Shown: in pieces, positions 1 to 6,061 of the stretch | Layout: each line of letters begins with the position of its first letter | Numbering within the stretch: the stretch's first letter is position 1 | Assembly (NCBI GenBank): GCA_007127175.1 | Contig: SKZX01000192.1 | Span: 1-8,001 of the forward strand | DNA length: 8,001 nucleotides | Direction: 5' to 3' | Source: Desulfobacterales bacterium | Lineage (GTDB): Bacteria > Desulfobacterota > Desulfobacteria > Desulfobacterales > Desulfosalsimonadaceae | Notes under the pieces: generated by a model | What the model was told of the DNA's origin: nothing | Database searches by the model: none | Seen by the model: only the letters and a program-made list of their open reading frames with translations | Program-made: the position numbers and the translations under genes

Positions 1-102
1 AAGAAAAGCAGGAAATCACCTTTTGATGTTCCAGGTATCAATACGCGGGCAACGACCAAAGACATTCTGGATGCAATCAAAGACTCACGATCCAGAAGTT
101 GA
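1..102 (+). CDS. C-terminal end of an unidentified small protein, possibly an antitoxin (partial)
   Basis: Reading frame 1 is open from the left edge to a TGA at 100-102 and encodes 33 residues. It contains the stretch SPFDVPGINTRATTKDILDA and ends in KDSRSRS. The composition is hydrophilic and protein-like, and the codons are more A/T-rich than in the neighbouring minus-strand genes, which suggests an accessory gene. The tail pattern (Pro-Phe, then Asn, Thr-Thr, then a charged amphipathic helix) reminds me of C-termini of RelB/DinJ- or VapB-type antitoxins. That is a weak resemblance and no toxin gene follows it. The gene converges on the transglycosylase gene, leaving a 94-base gap (103-196) in which I see no clear gene. 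The family cannot be settled without the missing 5' part. Confidence 0.45.
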   Translation, partial: KKSRKSPFDVPGINTRATTKDILDAIKDSRSRS

Positions 103-196
103 TCAGCTATAGGTGAAAACAAAGCCGGCACCATCTGAAAACCGACGCGTTCCAGACCGGTCGGCCGTTGCGTGCCAGATAAGAAGTCATTTCAGC

Positions 197-1456
197 TCAG
201 TCCTTCGCCGCCTTTTGCAGGCGTTCCAGCAGACCGGGCGAGGCATAGCCGTCAGGCGGGAGCCCTTGGGCCGCTTGGAAACTGCGGATTGCGGTGTTCG
301 TTCGGGGGCCGGCAAGACCGTCTGCGGGACTGGCGTCAAATCCGAGACGGTTTACACGCGCCTGGATCTTTTTGATCTCTTCCCGCGACAGGGGGGTATG
401 TGCGGCATCATGGCCGTACACAATTCCCGGCATCCCGATGATGCGATCTGCGAGATGGCCCACTGTTATGGCATAGTTGATGGAACGATTCCATCCCATA
501 ATGACCCTGAAATTATCGTAAACCAGAAATGCGGGGCCCTCGCGGCCCTGGGGAAGGATGACCGAGCCCGCCATTTCAGCGTCTGGCAGAATCGCGCCAT
601 TGGCCTGTCGCACGCCGAGAGCGGCCCACGCGGTGACGGTTTTTTTCGTGTGCATCCCGGCAAGGCCCAGGTCGAAGTCATCGGGCAAAACCACCTCGCG
701 GCCCCAGCGTTCCCCCTTCCGCCAGCCGATATCGGACAGGAACCCGGCGCCTGACGCAAAGGCATCGGGCAGGCTGTTCCAGATGTCCTTTCGCCCGTCG
801 CCCGTGTAATCCACGGCATGCCGCCTGAACGTGGACGGCATGAACTGCATGTGCCCCATGGCGCCCGCCCATGAGCCTTTCATCTGGTCCGGGGCAATGT
901 GGCCCTGGTCGACAATCCGCAGGGCGTCTAAAAGCTCGGAACGGAAGAACGCGGCGCGGCGCGGGTTGTAGGCAAGGGTCGCCAGGGCGTCAATAGCCTG
1001 AAAGCCGCCCATGTAGCCGCCGTAGTTGGTCTCCAGCCCCCAGAATGCAATGATGTAGCGCGGGGGGACGCCGTACTGGTTATATATTCCATTCAGCAGT
1101 TCCCGGTGCGCGTCAAGAAGCTCCCGGCCTCGCCTCACGCGGGTTTCCGTGACCCGCCGGTTCAGATAGTCCCAGAACGTCTGCGTGAACTCCGGCTGGC
1201 TGCGGTCCAGTTCGATCACGCGCATCACCGGCGAGATCCCCACAAGCGAGGCATCCAGGGTTGCCTCTGAAATACCCTGCTCCCGGGCCTCCCGGCGAAG
1301 GGCTTCCAGCCAGTCCTGGAAATCCTGGTCCTCAACTGATGGAGGATTGTTGCCGGTGTTATGGCTTTCCCCTGCATGGGGGCTGCCGGCCGACAACACA
1401 AAAAGCAGCGACATGATAAGGGCCGCGGCTGAAAACAGTTTTCTGCAAGATAACAT
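197..1456 (-). CDS. MltB-type lytic murein transglycosylase with C-terminal peptidoglycan-binding domain
   Basis: This enzyme would cleave the MurNAc-GlcNAc bond of peptidoglycan in the periplasm, releasing 1,6-anhydro-muropeptides. From the chosen start the protein has 419 residues. A signal peptide covers about 1-28 (Arg/Lys n-region, then a hydrophobic stretch to LLFVLSA). No lipobox is seen, unlike E. coli MltB, so it is probably soluble. The catalytic domain, about 40-330, has WGLETNYG with the expected catalytic Glu142, GAMGHMQFMPSTF at 198-210, and a DYTGDGRKDIWN segment resembling the EF-hand-like loop of Slt35. A PG_binding_1 domain fills about 355-417. An in-frame ATG at 1486 would add ten residues. 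I chose the ATG at 1456 because it gives a compact signal peptide and a GGCGGA stretch lies about 10 bases upstream. The gene follows the M50 protease gene closely and may share its transcript. Family confidence is high; the start is uncertain. Confidence 0.93.
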   Translation of the reverse strand: MLSCRKLFSAAALIMSLLFVLSAGSPHAGESHNTGNNPPSVEDQDFQDWLEALRREAREQGISEATLDASLVGISPVMRVIELDRSQPEFTQTFWDYLNRRVTETRVRRGRELLDAHRELLNGIYNQYGVPPRYIIAFWGLETNYGGYMGGFQAIDALATLAYNPRRAAFFRSELLDALRIVDQGHIAPDQMKGSWAGAMGHMQFMPSTFRRHAVDYTGDGRKDIWNSLPDAFASGAGFLSDIGWRKGERWGREVVLPDDFDLGLAGMHTKKTVTAWAALGVRQANGAILPDAEMAGSVILPQGREGPAFLVYDNFRVIMGWNRSINYAITVGHLADRIIGMPGIVYGHDAAHTPLSREEIKKIQARVNRLGFDASPADGLAGPRTNTAIRSFQAAQGLPPDGYASPGLLERLQKAAKD

Positions 1457-1517
1457 TTTGGTTTTTCCGCCCATTATTGAAGGCATTGTAGAGGTCCGAT
1501 TCCCGCGTTTTGTGCGA

Positions 1518-2648
1518 TTATATGTCGAGTTCTATGCGAAGGGATAAAAAATCCATCAGGTCCTTTAAGGAAAGGATCCCGACGAGTGCATCATCCTCCA
1601 TCACCATCAGCCGGCTCTTTCCGGTCTGGTTCATGATGGACAGCGCCTGAATTGCGTCTGTACGGGGATGAACCGTGTTGTCCGGGCCGCATGCCGAAGC
1701 GATGTCCTGTACGCGCTTTGTGTCCCACTCCGCCTTGGGGACCTCCTTGATCTGACCGATGGTGATGCAGCCGCTAACCGTGTTGTCATCTGAAACCACC
1801 GGGTACATCTTGTGATGATGGCGGTACACATAATCTTCCACCACTTCGCTGATCGTCATCTCCGGTGATACCGTGACGGGATCGGCACTCATGAAACGGC
1901 TGACAGGCTCTCCCTCGAGCGCCCTTCGCGTGACGAGCTGCCGGTAAGACATGGCAGCGGCATTGTAGAGGAACATGCCGATCAAAAACCACCATATCCC
2001 CCCGATAATATTGCCGGTAATAACACTCAATATCCCCAGGAAAATTAAAAAAACCCCGAAACCCGTTCCAACGTTGGAGGATACGCGGGTCGCCCAGCGA
2101 AGGTTGCCTTTCACCCACCAGAGGACCGACCGGAGCACCCGGCCGCCGTCAAGGGGAAAAGCGGGTACCGTATTAAAGGCCGCCAGCAGACCGTTGATAA
2201 TGGCCACATACATCACCACCGCATTCACCGGCCCCGGTGTGCCGATGGCGGTGCCGGCTGCATAAATGCCATAAAACAACGCCGCGATGATCATGCTGGA
2301 TATGGGGCCGGCAATGGCCATCATGAATTCGGCTTTGGGGGTCGGCGGATCATCGGGCATTTCGGCTATGCCCCCGAAAATGAAAAGGGTGATGCCTTTC
2401 ATGTGCAGGCCGTATTGCCTGGCAACAACTGAGTGGGCAAGCTCGTGGGCGACAATGGACACAAACAGCCCGGCGGCGCCGACAATGCCCATGATCCAGT
2501 AGGTCTGTGTGTCAAGCCCCTCGATTTGCAAGGGGAAAAACCCCACGGACAGGGACCAGACAATAAGAACGGCAATAATGGTCCAGCTCAGGTCAACGCG
2601 GACCTTAAACCCCAGCAGCTTAAACAATTCGATGTGTTTGCCAAACAT
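1518..2648 (-). CDS. Site-2 protease family (M50) membrane metalloprotease with two CBS domains
   Basis: A 376-residue polytopic membrane protein. The N-terminal half holds about six hydrophobic segments carrying the zinc site: HELAH at 68-72 (His68, Glu69, His72) and the second metal motif NTVPAFPLDGG at 159-169, with Asp167 as the third ligand. A FGGIAEM stretch between them is typical of SpoIVFB/Rv2625c-like M50 enzymes. A cytoplasmic C-terminal pair of CBS domains (about 245-305 and 310-370) probably binds adenine nucleotides and controls activity, as known for SpoIVFB-type proteases. The family cleaves membrane-embedded substrates such as anti-sigma factors or transcription factor precursors; no substrate is encoded nearby. 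All active-site residues are present and the length is normal. The start at ATG 2648 has only a weak GAAG ribosome site about 8 bases upstream. The transglycosylase gene follows after 31-61 bases. Confidence 0.93.
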   Translation of the reverse strand: MFGKHIELFKLLGFKVRVDLSWTIIAVLIVWSLSVGFFPLQIEGLDTQTYWIMGIVGAAGLFVSIVAHELAHSVVARQYGLHMKGITLFIFGGIAEMPDDPPTPKAEFMMAIAGPISSMIIAALFYGIYAAGTAIGTPGPVNAVVMYVAIINGLLAAFNTVPAFPLDGGRVLRSVLWWVKGNLRWATRVSSNVGTGFGVFLIFLGILSVITGNIIGGIWWFLIGMFLYNAAAMSYRQLVTRRALEGEPVSRFMSADPVTVSPEMTISEVVEDYVYRHHHKMYPVVSDDNTVSGCITIGQIKEVPKAEWDTKRVQDIASACGPDNTVHPRTDAIQALSIMNQTGKSRLMVMEDDALVGILSLKDLMDFLSLRIELDI

Positions 2649-2712
2649 GCAATCTTCTTTTTTTTAAGTTGTCGTCTTGTTGTCAACGGGCCATAAAGCG
2701 ATTATCCCCAAA

Positions 2713-2739
2713 AATATACATGAAATGTGTTTCTATCAA
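2713..2739 (-). promoter_or_regulatory. Candidate sigma-70 promoter for the M50 protease / transglycosylase pair
   Basis: On the minus strand, TTGATA (2734-2739) is followed after 15 bases by TATATT (2713-2718); the overlapping TATTTT gives a 17-base spacing. It lies in the A/T-rich gap between the upstream operon's terminator and the M50 start, where a new promoter is expected. A GGGTC-AAGCA-GACCC hairpin (2749-2763) sits just upstream. This is pattern matching only. Confidence 0.35.
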
Positions 2740-2795
2740 GCAGCGAAAGGGTCAAGCAGACCCATCCCGTGATAAGCCCTTTAATAAACAGAATC

Positions 2796-2848
2796 AAAAA
2801 AACGGAAGGTTCTTTGATCTTAAATTGATTTGCCCTTAAGAACCCTCC
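2796..2848 (-). terminator. Rho-independent terminator ending the hydroxylase/maturation operon
   Basis: Read on the minus strand, GGAGGGTTCTT (2838-2848) pairs with AAGAACCTTCC (2804-2814) over 11 positions with one G-U wobble. Seven T residues (2796-2802) follow one base after the stem. The 23-base loop contains the stop codon of the MocA-HD gene, and CTTAA/TTAAG inside it can extend the pairing. The long loop is unusual, but the stem plus T-tract at the exact end of the gene run is convincing. Confidence 0.6.
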
Positions 2849-3950
2849 AAAGCGGCCGGCCGGTGGCGGATTCAACCTTTTTCTGGATCACGTTGGCATC
2901 CGCCAGTCGTTTTTTAATGCGTTGCCTTGATTCCGTGTCGCGGCCGTATCTCTCCATGGCATTTTGAAACCGCTCCTGTGGATCCACAACATCGGCCCCT
3001 TGTACGCATTTATCCGACAGGTAAAGCACTTCCGCTTCGTTGGGCGGCGCGCCTGCAGCACAGGAGATGTCCGTATGGGCGGCCACGATGCGGGCGACCT
3101 CCGGAAACCCCATGTCGGTCAGCATTGCCGCGGCCTGCCGGTCATGCCGGGGTTGCCCCTTGGCCATGTCGTGAAGGCATCCTGCCGCGACCACCAGGTC
3201 CCGGTCAATGACGCACCCGGAACTGTTCAGGGCGTCGGAAAGGGTCCCGGCCGCGTTGGCCACGGCCTGGCAGTGGGCATACACATCCTCGCTGACGCCC
3301 ATGATATCCCTTAGAATCGACTCGCACTCGGCCGCTGTTGGAATGTGCATCCGGGGCCCCATTTGTTTCATATGTTCGTAATCCGCCGGCGTGTCCATAT
3401 CAAAAAGAATGTTGGCATCCGGCACCGGCAGGGTGAGGGTCTTGCTGGCCAACGGCTTCAGGGCGCCCCTGAGCCCGTTTTCCCCGTCACACTTTCTGAC
3501 CGGGTCAAAATACCGGGCCGGAATGACAACCGGGTGCCCTTTTTTGCCCTGAAATGAAGGGACCAGGATGCTGGCGGGGTTGCGGGCGTGCTGGTCAAGC
3601 AGGCATTGCACGGTCCAGGGGCGGACCAGGGGGATATCCACGGGCAGGAGAATGAGCGCCCCGATATCCGGGCCCATGTCTTCAATGGCAAGGCGAACGG
3701 ATGAAAACATGTCGCAATGATCGATGGTGTTGACAATGGTGGGTATACCGGCTTGCTCCAGGACGGGTTCGACCTGTTCGCGGCAGTGGCCCACAACCGC
3801 CCGGATATCGTCAATCCCGCAGGACGCGAACAGGGAAATAGCCCGCTCCAGGAGGGTCTGCCCGCCGATGGTCAACAGCGGCTTGAACCGCCCCATGCGG
3901 CTTGAGCGCCCTGCCGCCAGGATGACCGCGGCCATGCCTTTTTTATCCAT
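2820..3950 (-). CDS. MocA/MobA-like molybdenum cofactor nucleotidyltransferase fused to an HD domain
   Basis: A 376-residue two-domain protein. Residues 6-195 form a MobA-like nucleotidyltransferase: the nucleotide-binding signature LAAGRSSRMGRFKPLL at 11-26, PVDIP at 103-107 with the metal-binding Asp, GHPVVI at 139-143 region, and DMDTPADY near 184-191. By family knowledge this domain attaches CMP (MocA) or GMP (MobA) to molybdopterin; its place beside xdhC and a hydroxylase favours the MocA role. Residues about 205-345 form an HD-type metal-dependent phosphohydrolase domain with His226, the His260-Asp261 pair in CLHDMAKG, and His292. What the HD domain hydrolyses is unknown. I chose the ATG at 3950 because it overlaps the xdhC stop as ATGGATAA, suggesting translational coupling. 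An ATG at 3977 is the alternative and would overlap by 35 bases. The ribosome site is weak for both. Confidence 0.88.
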   Translation of the reverse strand: MDKKGMAAVILAAGRSSRMGRFKPLLTIGGQTLLERAISLFASCGIDDIRAVVGHCREQVEPVLEQAGIPTIVNTIDHCDMFSSVRLAIEDMGPDIGALILLPVDIPLVRPWTVQCLLDQHARNPASILVPSFQGKKGHPVVIPARYFDPVRKCDGENGLRGALKPLASKTLTLPVPDANILFDMDTPADYEHMKQMGPRMHIPTAAECESILRDIMGVSEDVYAHCQAVANAAGTLSDALNSSGCVIDRDLVVAAGCLHDMAKGQPRHDRQAAAMLTDMGFPEVARIVAAHTDISCAAGAPPNEAEVLYLSDKCVQGADVVDPQERFQNAMERYGRDTESRQRIKKRLADANVIQKKVESATGRPLWRVLKGKSI

Positions 3951-5010
3951 TTTGCTTTTTTTCTGCCCGGCAATCAATGAGTTCAGCTACAATGCTGACG
4001 GCGATTTCTTCCGGGGTTTCCGTTTTTATGGGAACGCCGATGGGGCTGTGCACCCGTTCAATGTCCCGGTCCGTAAACCCGTCCTGGCGGAGCGCCGCGT
4101 ATATGCTGTCGCGCTTTCTCCTGCTGCCGATCATGCCGATATACCGTGCCCGTGTCTTCAGCGCCTGTGCCAGAACAACCCTGTCATGCAAATGCCCCCG
4201 GGTGACAATCACCACGTAGCTGTTTTCATCGATTGAAAGTGCTTGCATGCCGTTTTCAAAGGAATCGAGCAGGACCACCGCTGCAGGCGGTGGGAAGCGT
4301 ATTTCATTGGCAAATTCTTCCCGGTCGTCGACCACGATGCTTTGAAAGCCGACGCGCAGTGCCAAATCGGAGACTTCCTTTGCCACGTGGCCCGCGCCGA
4401 AGATGAATAGCGGCTGCTGCCGTTCCATGACGTCAAGGCAGTATGCGCGATTTTCGACGGCCACAAGCGCCGATCCGTTGACGGCATCGGCGGCCGGGAA
4501 CCTGTTTTGTAAAAGGGGTGCATCCGGAAATGCCCAATCCATGGGCTTACTGCCATCGATAAGGTGTCGCCGGCGGATAGTCCAGGTGTCTTCAGACGCA
4601 TCGAATTCCGTGCACAGCACCTGTTTGCGATGTTTGCCTCCTGCTGCTTCAACTGATGCTTCAACCTGTTCGAAAAAACGGACGGCCTCGATATCATCGG
4701 AAGGGATATATTCGCACAAAAAGGAGACTTCCCCGCCGCAGATCATTCCCGCAGATGCGGCATCCCCGGCGGGCATGTCCAGTTTCACAACCAATGACCG
4801 CCCGGTCTCAAAGGCTTTTGTCGCCCCCTGGTGTGCCGCGCCGTCCACCGGCCCGCCGCCGATGGTCCCGCAAACCCGGCCGCTTCGGGTGACCACCATC
4901 CGTGCGCCGGCTGTTCGGGGGGTGGACCCCCTGTGGCCGACAATCCGGATGAACGCCGCATCGTCGCCGCTTTTCAACGCATCCGACAGGAAACGCAAAA
5001 TGTCGTTCAT
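3943..5010 (-). CDS. XdhC-family molybdenum cofactor insertion/sulfuration chaperone
   Basis: XdhC proteins bind molybdenum cofactor, help install the terminal sulfido ligand, and insert the cofactor into xanthine dehydrogenase-family enzymes in the cytoplasm. The 355-residue protein has the usual two domains. The N-terminal XdhC/CoxI domain shows GSTPRTAGARMVV (28-40), GTIGGG (48-53) and GMICGG (88-93) with the conserved Cys91. The C-terminal Rossmann domain has LFIFGAGHVA (201-210), a VVDDRE segment, TRGHLHD and MIGSRRKR. Both domains look intact. One small deviation: GTIGGG is followed by PVDG, where an acidic Glu is more usual. A GGTGA ribosome site lies 8 bases before the ATG. The gene sits 29 bases after the moaD-like gene and overlaps the MocA-HD gene, so the three look co-translated as a maturation module for the upstream hydroxylase. 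Confidence 0.93.
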   Translation of the reverse strand: MNDILRFLSDALKSGDDAAFIRIVGHRGSTPRTAGARMVVTRSGRVCGTIGGGPVDGAAHQGATKAFETGRSLVVKLDMPAGDAASAGMICGGEVSFLCEYIPSDDIEAVRFFEQVEASVEAAGGKHRKQVLCTEFDASEDTWTIRRRHLIDGSKPMDWAFPDAPLLQNRFPAADAVNGSALVAVENRAYCLDVMERQQPLFIFGAGHVAKEVSDLALRVGFQSIVVDDREEFANEIRFPPPAAVVLLDSFENGMQALSIDENSYVVIVTRGHLHDRVVLAQALKTRARYIGMIGSRRKRDSIYAALRQDGFTDRDIERVHSPIGVPIKTETPEEIAVSIVAELIDCRAEKKQNG

Positions 5011-5039
5011 TTGTTATTTCACCACTGGTCTAAGTATGG

Positions 5040-5270
5040 TTATCCGCCTGAAACAATGGAAATAATGGTGACCTCATCCCCCTCTTTCAACCGGGATGCC
5101 TCCCAGGCGGCGTCTTTGTTGATAAACGCCTGCATGCCCTGGTGGCTGTCGGCCATGCCCAGGTGCGCATACAGGTCTTTGATGGTGCTGCCCTCCGGTA
5201 TTTCGATCACCGGGCCCGCCTCAAGGCGGCGCAGCTTTAAAAACCCCAGAAACGCAACATGAATTTTCAT
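5040..5270 (-). CDS. MoaD/ThiS-family sulfur carrier protein
   Basis: A 76-residue protein with the small beta-grasp (ubiquitin-like) pattern: MKIHVAF first strand, an EIPEGSTIKDLYAHLG strand-helix segment, LKEGDEVTIISIVSGG at the end. The C-terminal Gly-Gly (75-76) is the hallmark of MoaD and ThiS; it is adenylated and converted to a thiocarboxylate that donates sulfur, to molybdopterin in the case of MoaD. Neither a MoaE nor a MoeB/ThiF partner is visible here, so those would have to lie elsewhere. Its position immediately before xdhC suggests a role in cofactor supply to the hydroxylase. I chose the ATG at 5270; a longer frame opens at 5321, but its extra 17 residues (MLTYARHCNRRQGQRTV) do not fit the fold, which begins with the MKIHVAF strand. 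It could instead serve another sulfur or tungsten-cofactor pathway. Confidence 0.85.
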   Translation of the reverse strand: MKIHVAFLGFLKLRRLEAGPVIEIPEGSTIKDLYAHLGMADSHQGMQAFINKDAAWEASRLKEGDEVTIISIVSGG

Positions 5271-5427
5271 CACAGTTCTTTGCCCTTGACGCCTATTACA
5301 GTGCCGAGCATAAGTCAACATACATTGCCGCTAAAACAAAATACAATAATTTCGAATATTAAAGCAAATACATGTCTTTCCGGAATGTGATTACATTTAT
5401 GCTCGAATTACATGTTATCTCAAAGCA
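5271..5427. other. A/T-rich leader upstream of the moaD-like gene
   Basis: No gene is visible here. The stretch is clearly A/T-richer than its neighbours. On the minus strand two promoter-like arrangements occur: TTGCTT with TATTTT 18 bases later (about 5336-5365), and TTGACT followed at a short spacing by TAATAG close to the gene. It also holds two ATTACAT copies 17 bases apart (5390-5396, 5407-5413), a small AATGT-GATT-ACATT palindrome at 5384-5397, and two ACATGT sites 40 bases apart. These may be operator sites, but nothing decides between that and A/T-rich chance. Confidence 0.3.
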
Positions 5428-5530
5428 ATCTAACACCCTCTGGCGGCGTTGTGAGGCTCTTCAAAATTTCACATATTAGTATATGTACCGCTTTTTCATC
5501 GCCTCACGCCTTACCAGCGGGCGCGATCTT
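5428..5530. repeat. Palindromic element A, about 100 bp, with nested inner hairpin
   Basis: The arm at 5440-5457 (CTGGCGGCGTTGTGAGGC) pairs with 5501-5517 (GCCTCACGCCTTACCAG), the inner eight bases perfectly. Pairing continues outward between 5428-5439 and 5518-5528 with a small bulge. Between the arms ACATAT and ATATGT (5471-5486) form a second hairpin. No protein-coding frame fits. It differs in sequence from the neighbouring element B and lies 38 bases from it. The design resembles dispersed bacterial hairpin repeats (REP/MITE-like), but only one copy is in this window, so repeat status is inferred. Confidence 0.5.
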
Positions 5531-5565
5531 TATTTGAGACAGCTTGTAGTAAAAATTCAGTTTCA

Positions 5566-5691
5566 GACGGCTTTGAAAAACGGTCAAGATCAAGGCGCGC
5601 GCCATTTCCGAAACATCGAGCGTACTTCCTGTACGTGAGATGTTTCGGAAATGGTGCGCAACGCAGATATTGACCGTTTTGCAAAGCCGTC
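5566..5691. repeat. Palindromic repeat B, copy 1 (126 bp)
   Basis: Nearly the whole element folds into one long hairpin. The outer arms, 5566-5591 and the complement of 5666-5691, match at 24 of 26 positions. An inner stem, CCATTTCCGAAACATC (5602-5617) against 5639-5654, is a perfect 16-bp match. The loop region 5618-5638 is GAGCGTAC-5 bases-GTACGTGA, itself a small hairpin. Copy 2 at 7122-7248 shares the outer ends, the AACGCAGATATTG block and the loop, but has a different inner stem. On the plus strand the outer stem runs directly into nine T residues (5693-5701), so this end could act as an intrinsic terminator for plus-strand transcription. The right end supplies the TGA stop of the adjacent minus-strand gene. 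No transposase is encoded. Confidence 0.85.
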
Positions 5692-6061
5692 ATTTTTTTT
5701 TGAAATTGCCGGTGGCATACCCCAGGAAAATGTTCAGCGGGATGGAAAGCGTTTTGTCCCCCTTGATCGCCAGGTCCCGGTTGGCTTCCGCCCGGAAAAG
5801 CCCCGTGGGGTCCGGGTTGGTGAGCACTTTGAACGCCGTGTTCCCGTCCTGCCACACATAGGCAACGTCGTATTCCGTGAGCACGTCGTCGGCTGAAAAG
5901 GTCCCGTTGCTGAAAATAAAGCGCTTACCCCTTTTTCCGTCCCGGGTCATCATGACGAACCGGTAGTTGTGGGTGCGCAGCATGTCGCGCACATATTTTT
6001 TCGTTCGGATATTGAGCTTGATGATGAGGACCAGCATGTTCATGAGAAGGGTGAATTTCAT
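5690..6061 (-). CDS. Small SCP2-like protein of unknown function, coupled to the FAD subunit gene
   Basis: A 123-residue protein whose ATG overlaps the FAD-subunit stop codon as ATGA, a strong sign of translational coupling, so I take the first ATG rather than the internal Met7. The N-terminus (FTLLMNMLVLIIKLNIRTKK) is a hydrophobic helix rich in Met and Leu followed by basic residues. The remainder reads like the alpha/beta SCP2 (sterol carrier protein 2) fold: strands around RFIFSNGTFS and YDVAYVWQDGN, a helix around NTAFKVLTN, then a LFRAEANRDLAIKGDKTLSI segment and a final helix. SCP2 domains bind lipids or acyl chains. The assignment is by pattern only, and a role in the hydroxylase (hydrophobic substrate handling or assembly) is inferred from position. 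The last codons read NFKKK and the TGA falls in the terminal bases of repeat B copy 1, so the tail may have been altered when the repeat arrived. Confidence 0.75.
   Translation of the reverse strand: MKFTLLMNMLVLIIKLNIRTKKYVRDMLRTHNYRFVMMTRDGKRGKRFIFSNGTFSADDVLTEYDVAYVWQDGNTAFKVLTNPDPTGLFRAEANRDLAIKGDKTLSIPLNIFLGYATGNFKKK

Noticed and set aside
138..164. CCGAC/GTCGG stem followed on the minus strand by four T residues, after the transglycosylase stop
   Set aside because: Only five Watson-Crick pairs with a 13-base loop and a four-T tail, and it is about 33 bases beyond the stop. Too weak to call a terminator.
113..754. Plus-strand frame of 213 codons at the left end
   Set aside because: Antisense to the 3' half of the transglycosylase gene, with no domain pattern.
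2749..2763. GGGTC-AAGCA-GACCC hairpin as a terminator
   Set aside because: Only five base pairs and no adjoining T-run on either strand. The stronger structure at 2796-2848 explains termination better.
5511..5855. Minus-strand frame across repeat B copy 1 and the SCP2-like gene
   Set aside because: It reads through the palindrome and overlaps the coupled gene in another frame, with low-complexity Gly/Gln/Pro composition. A chance frame.
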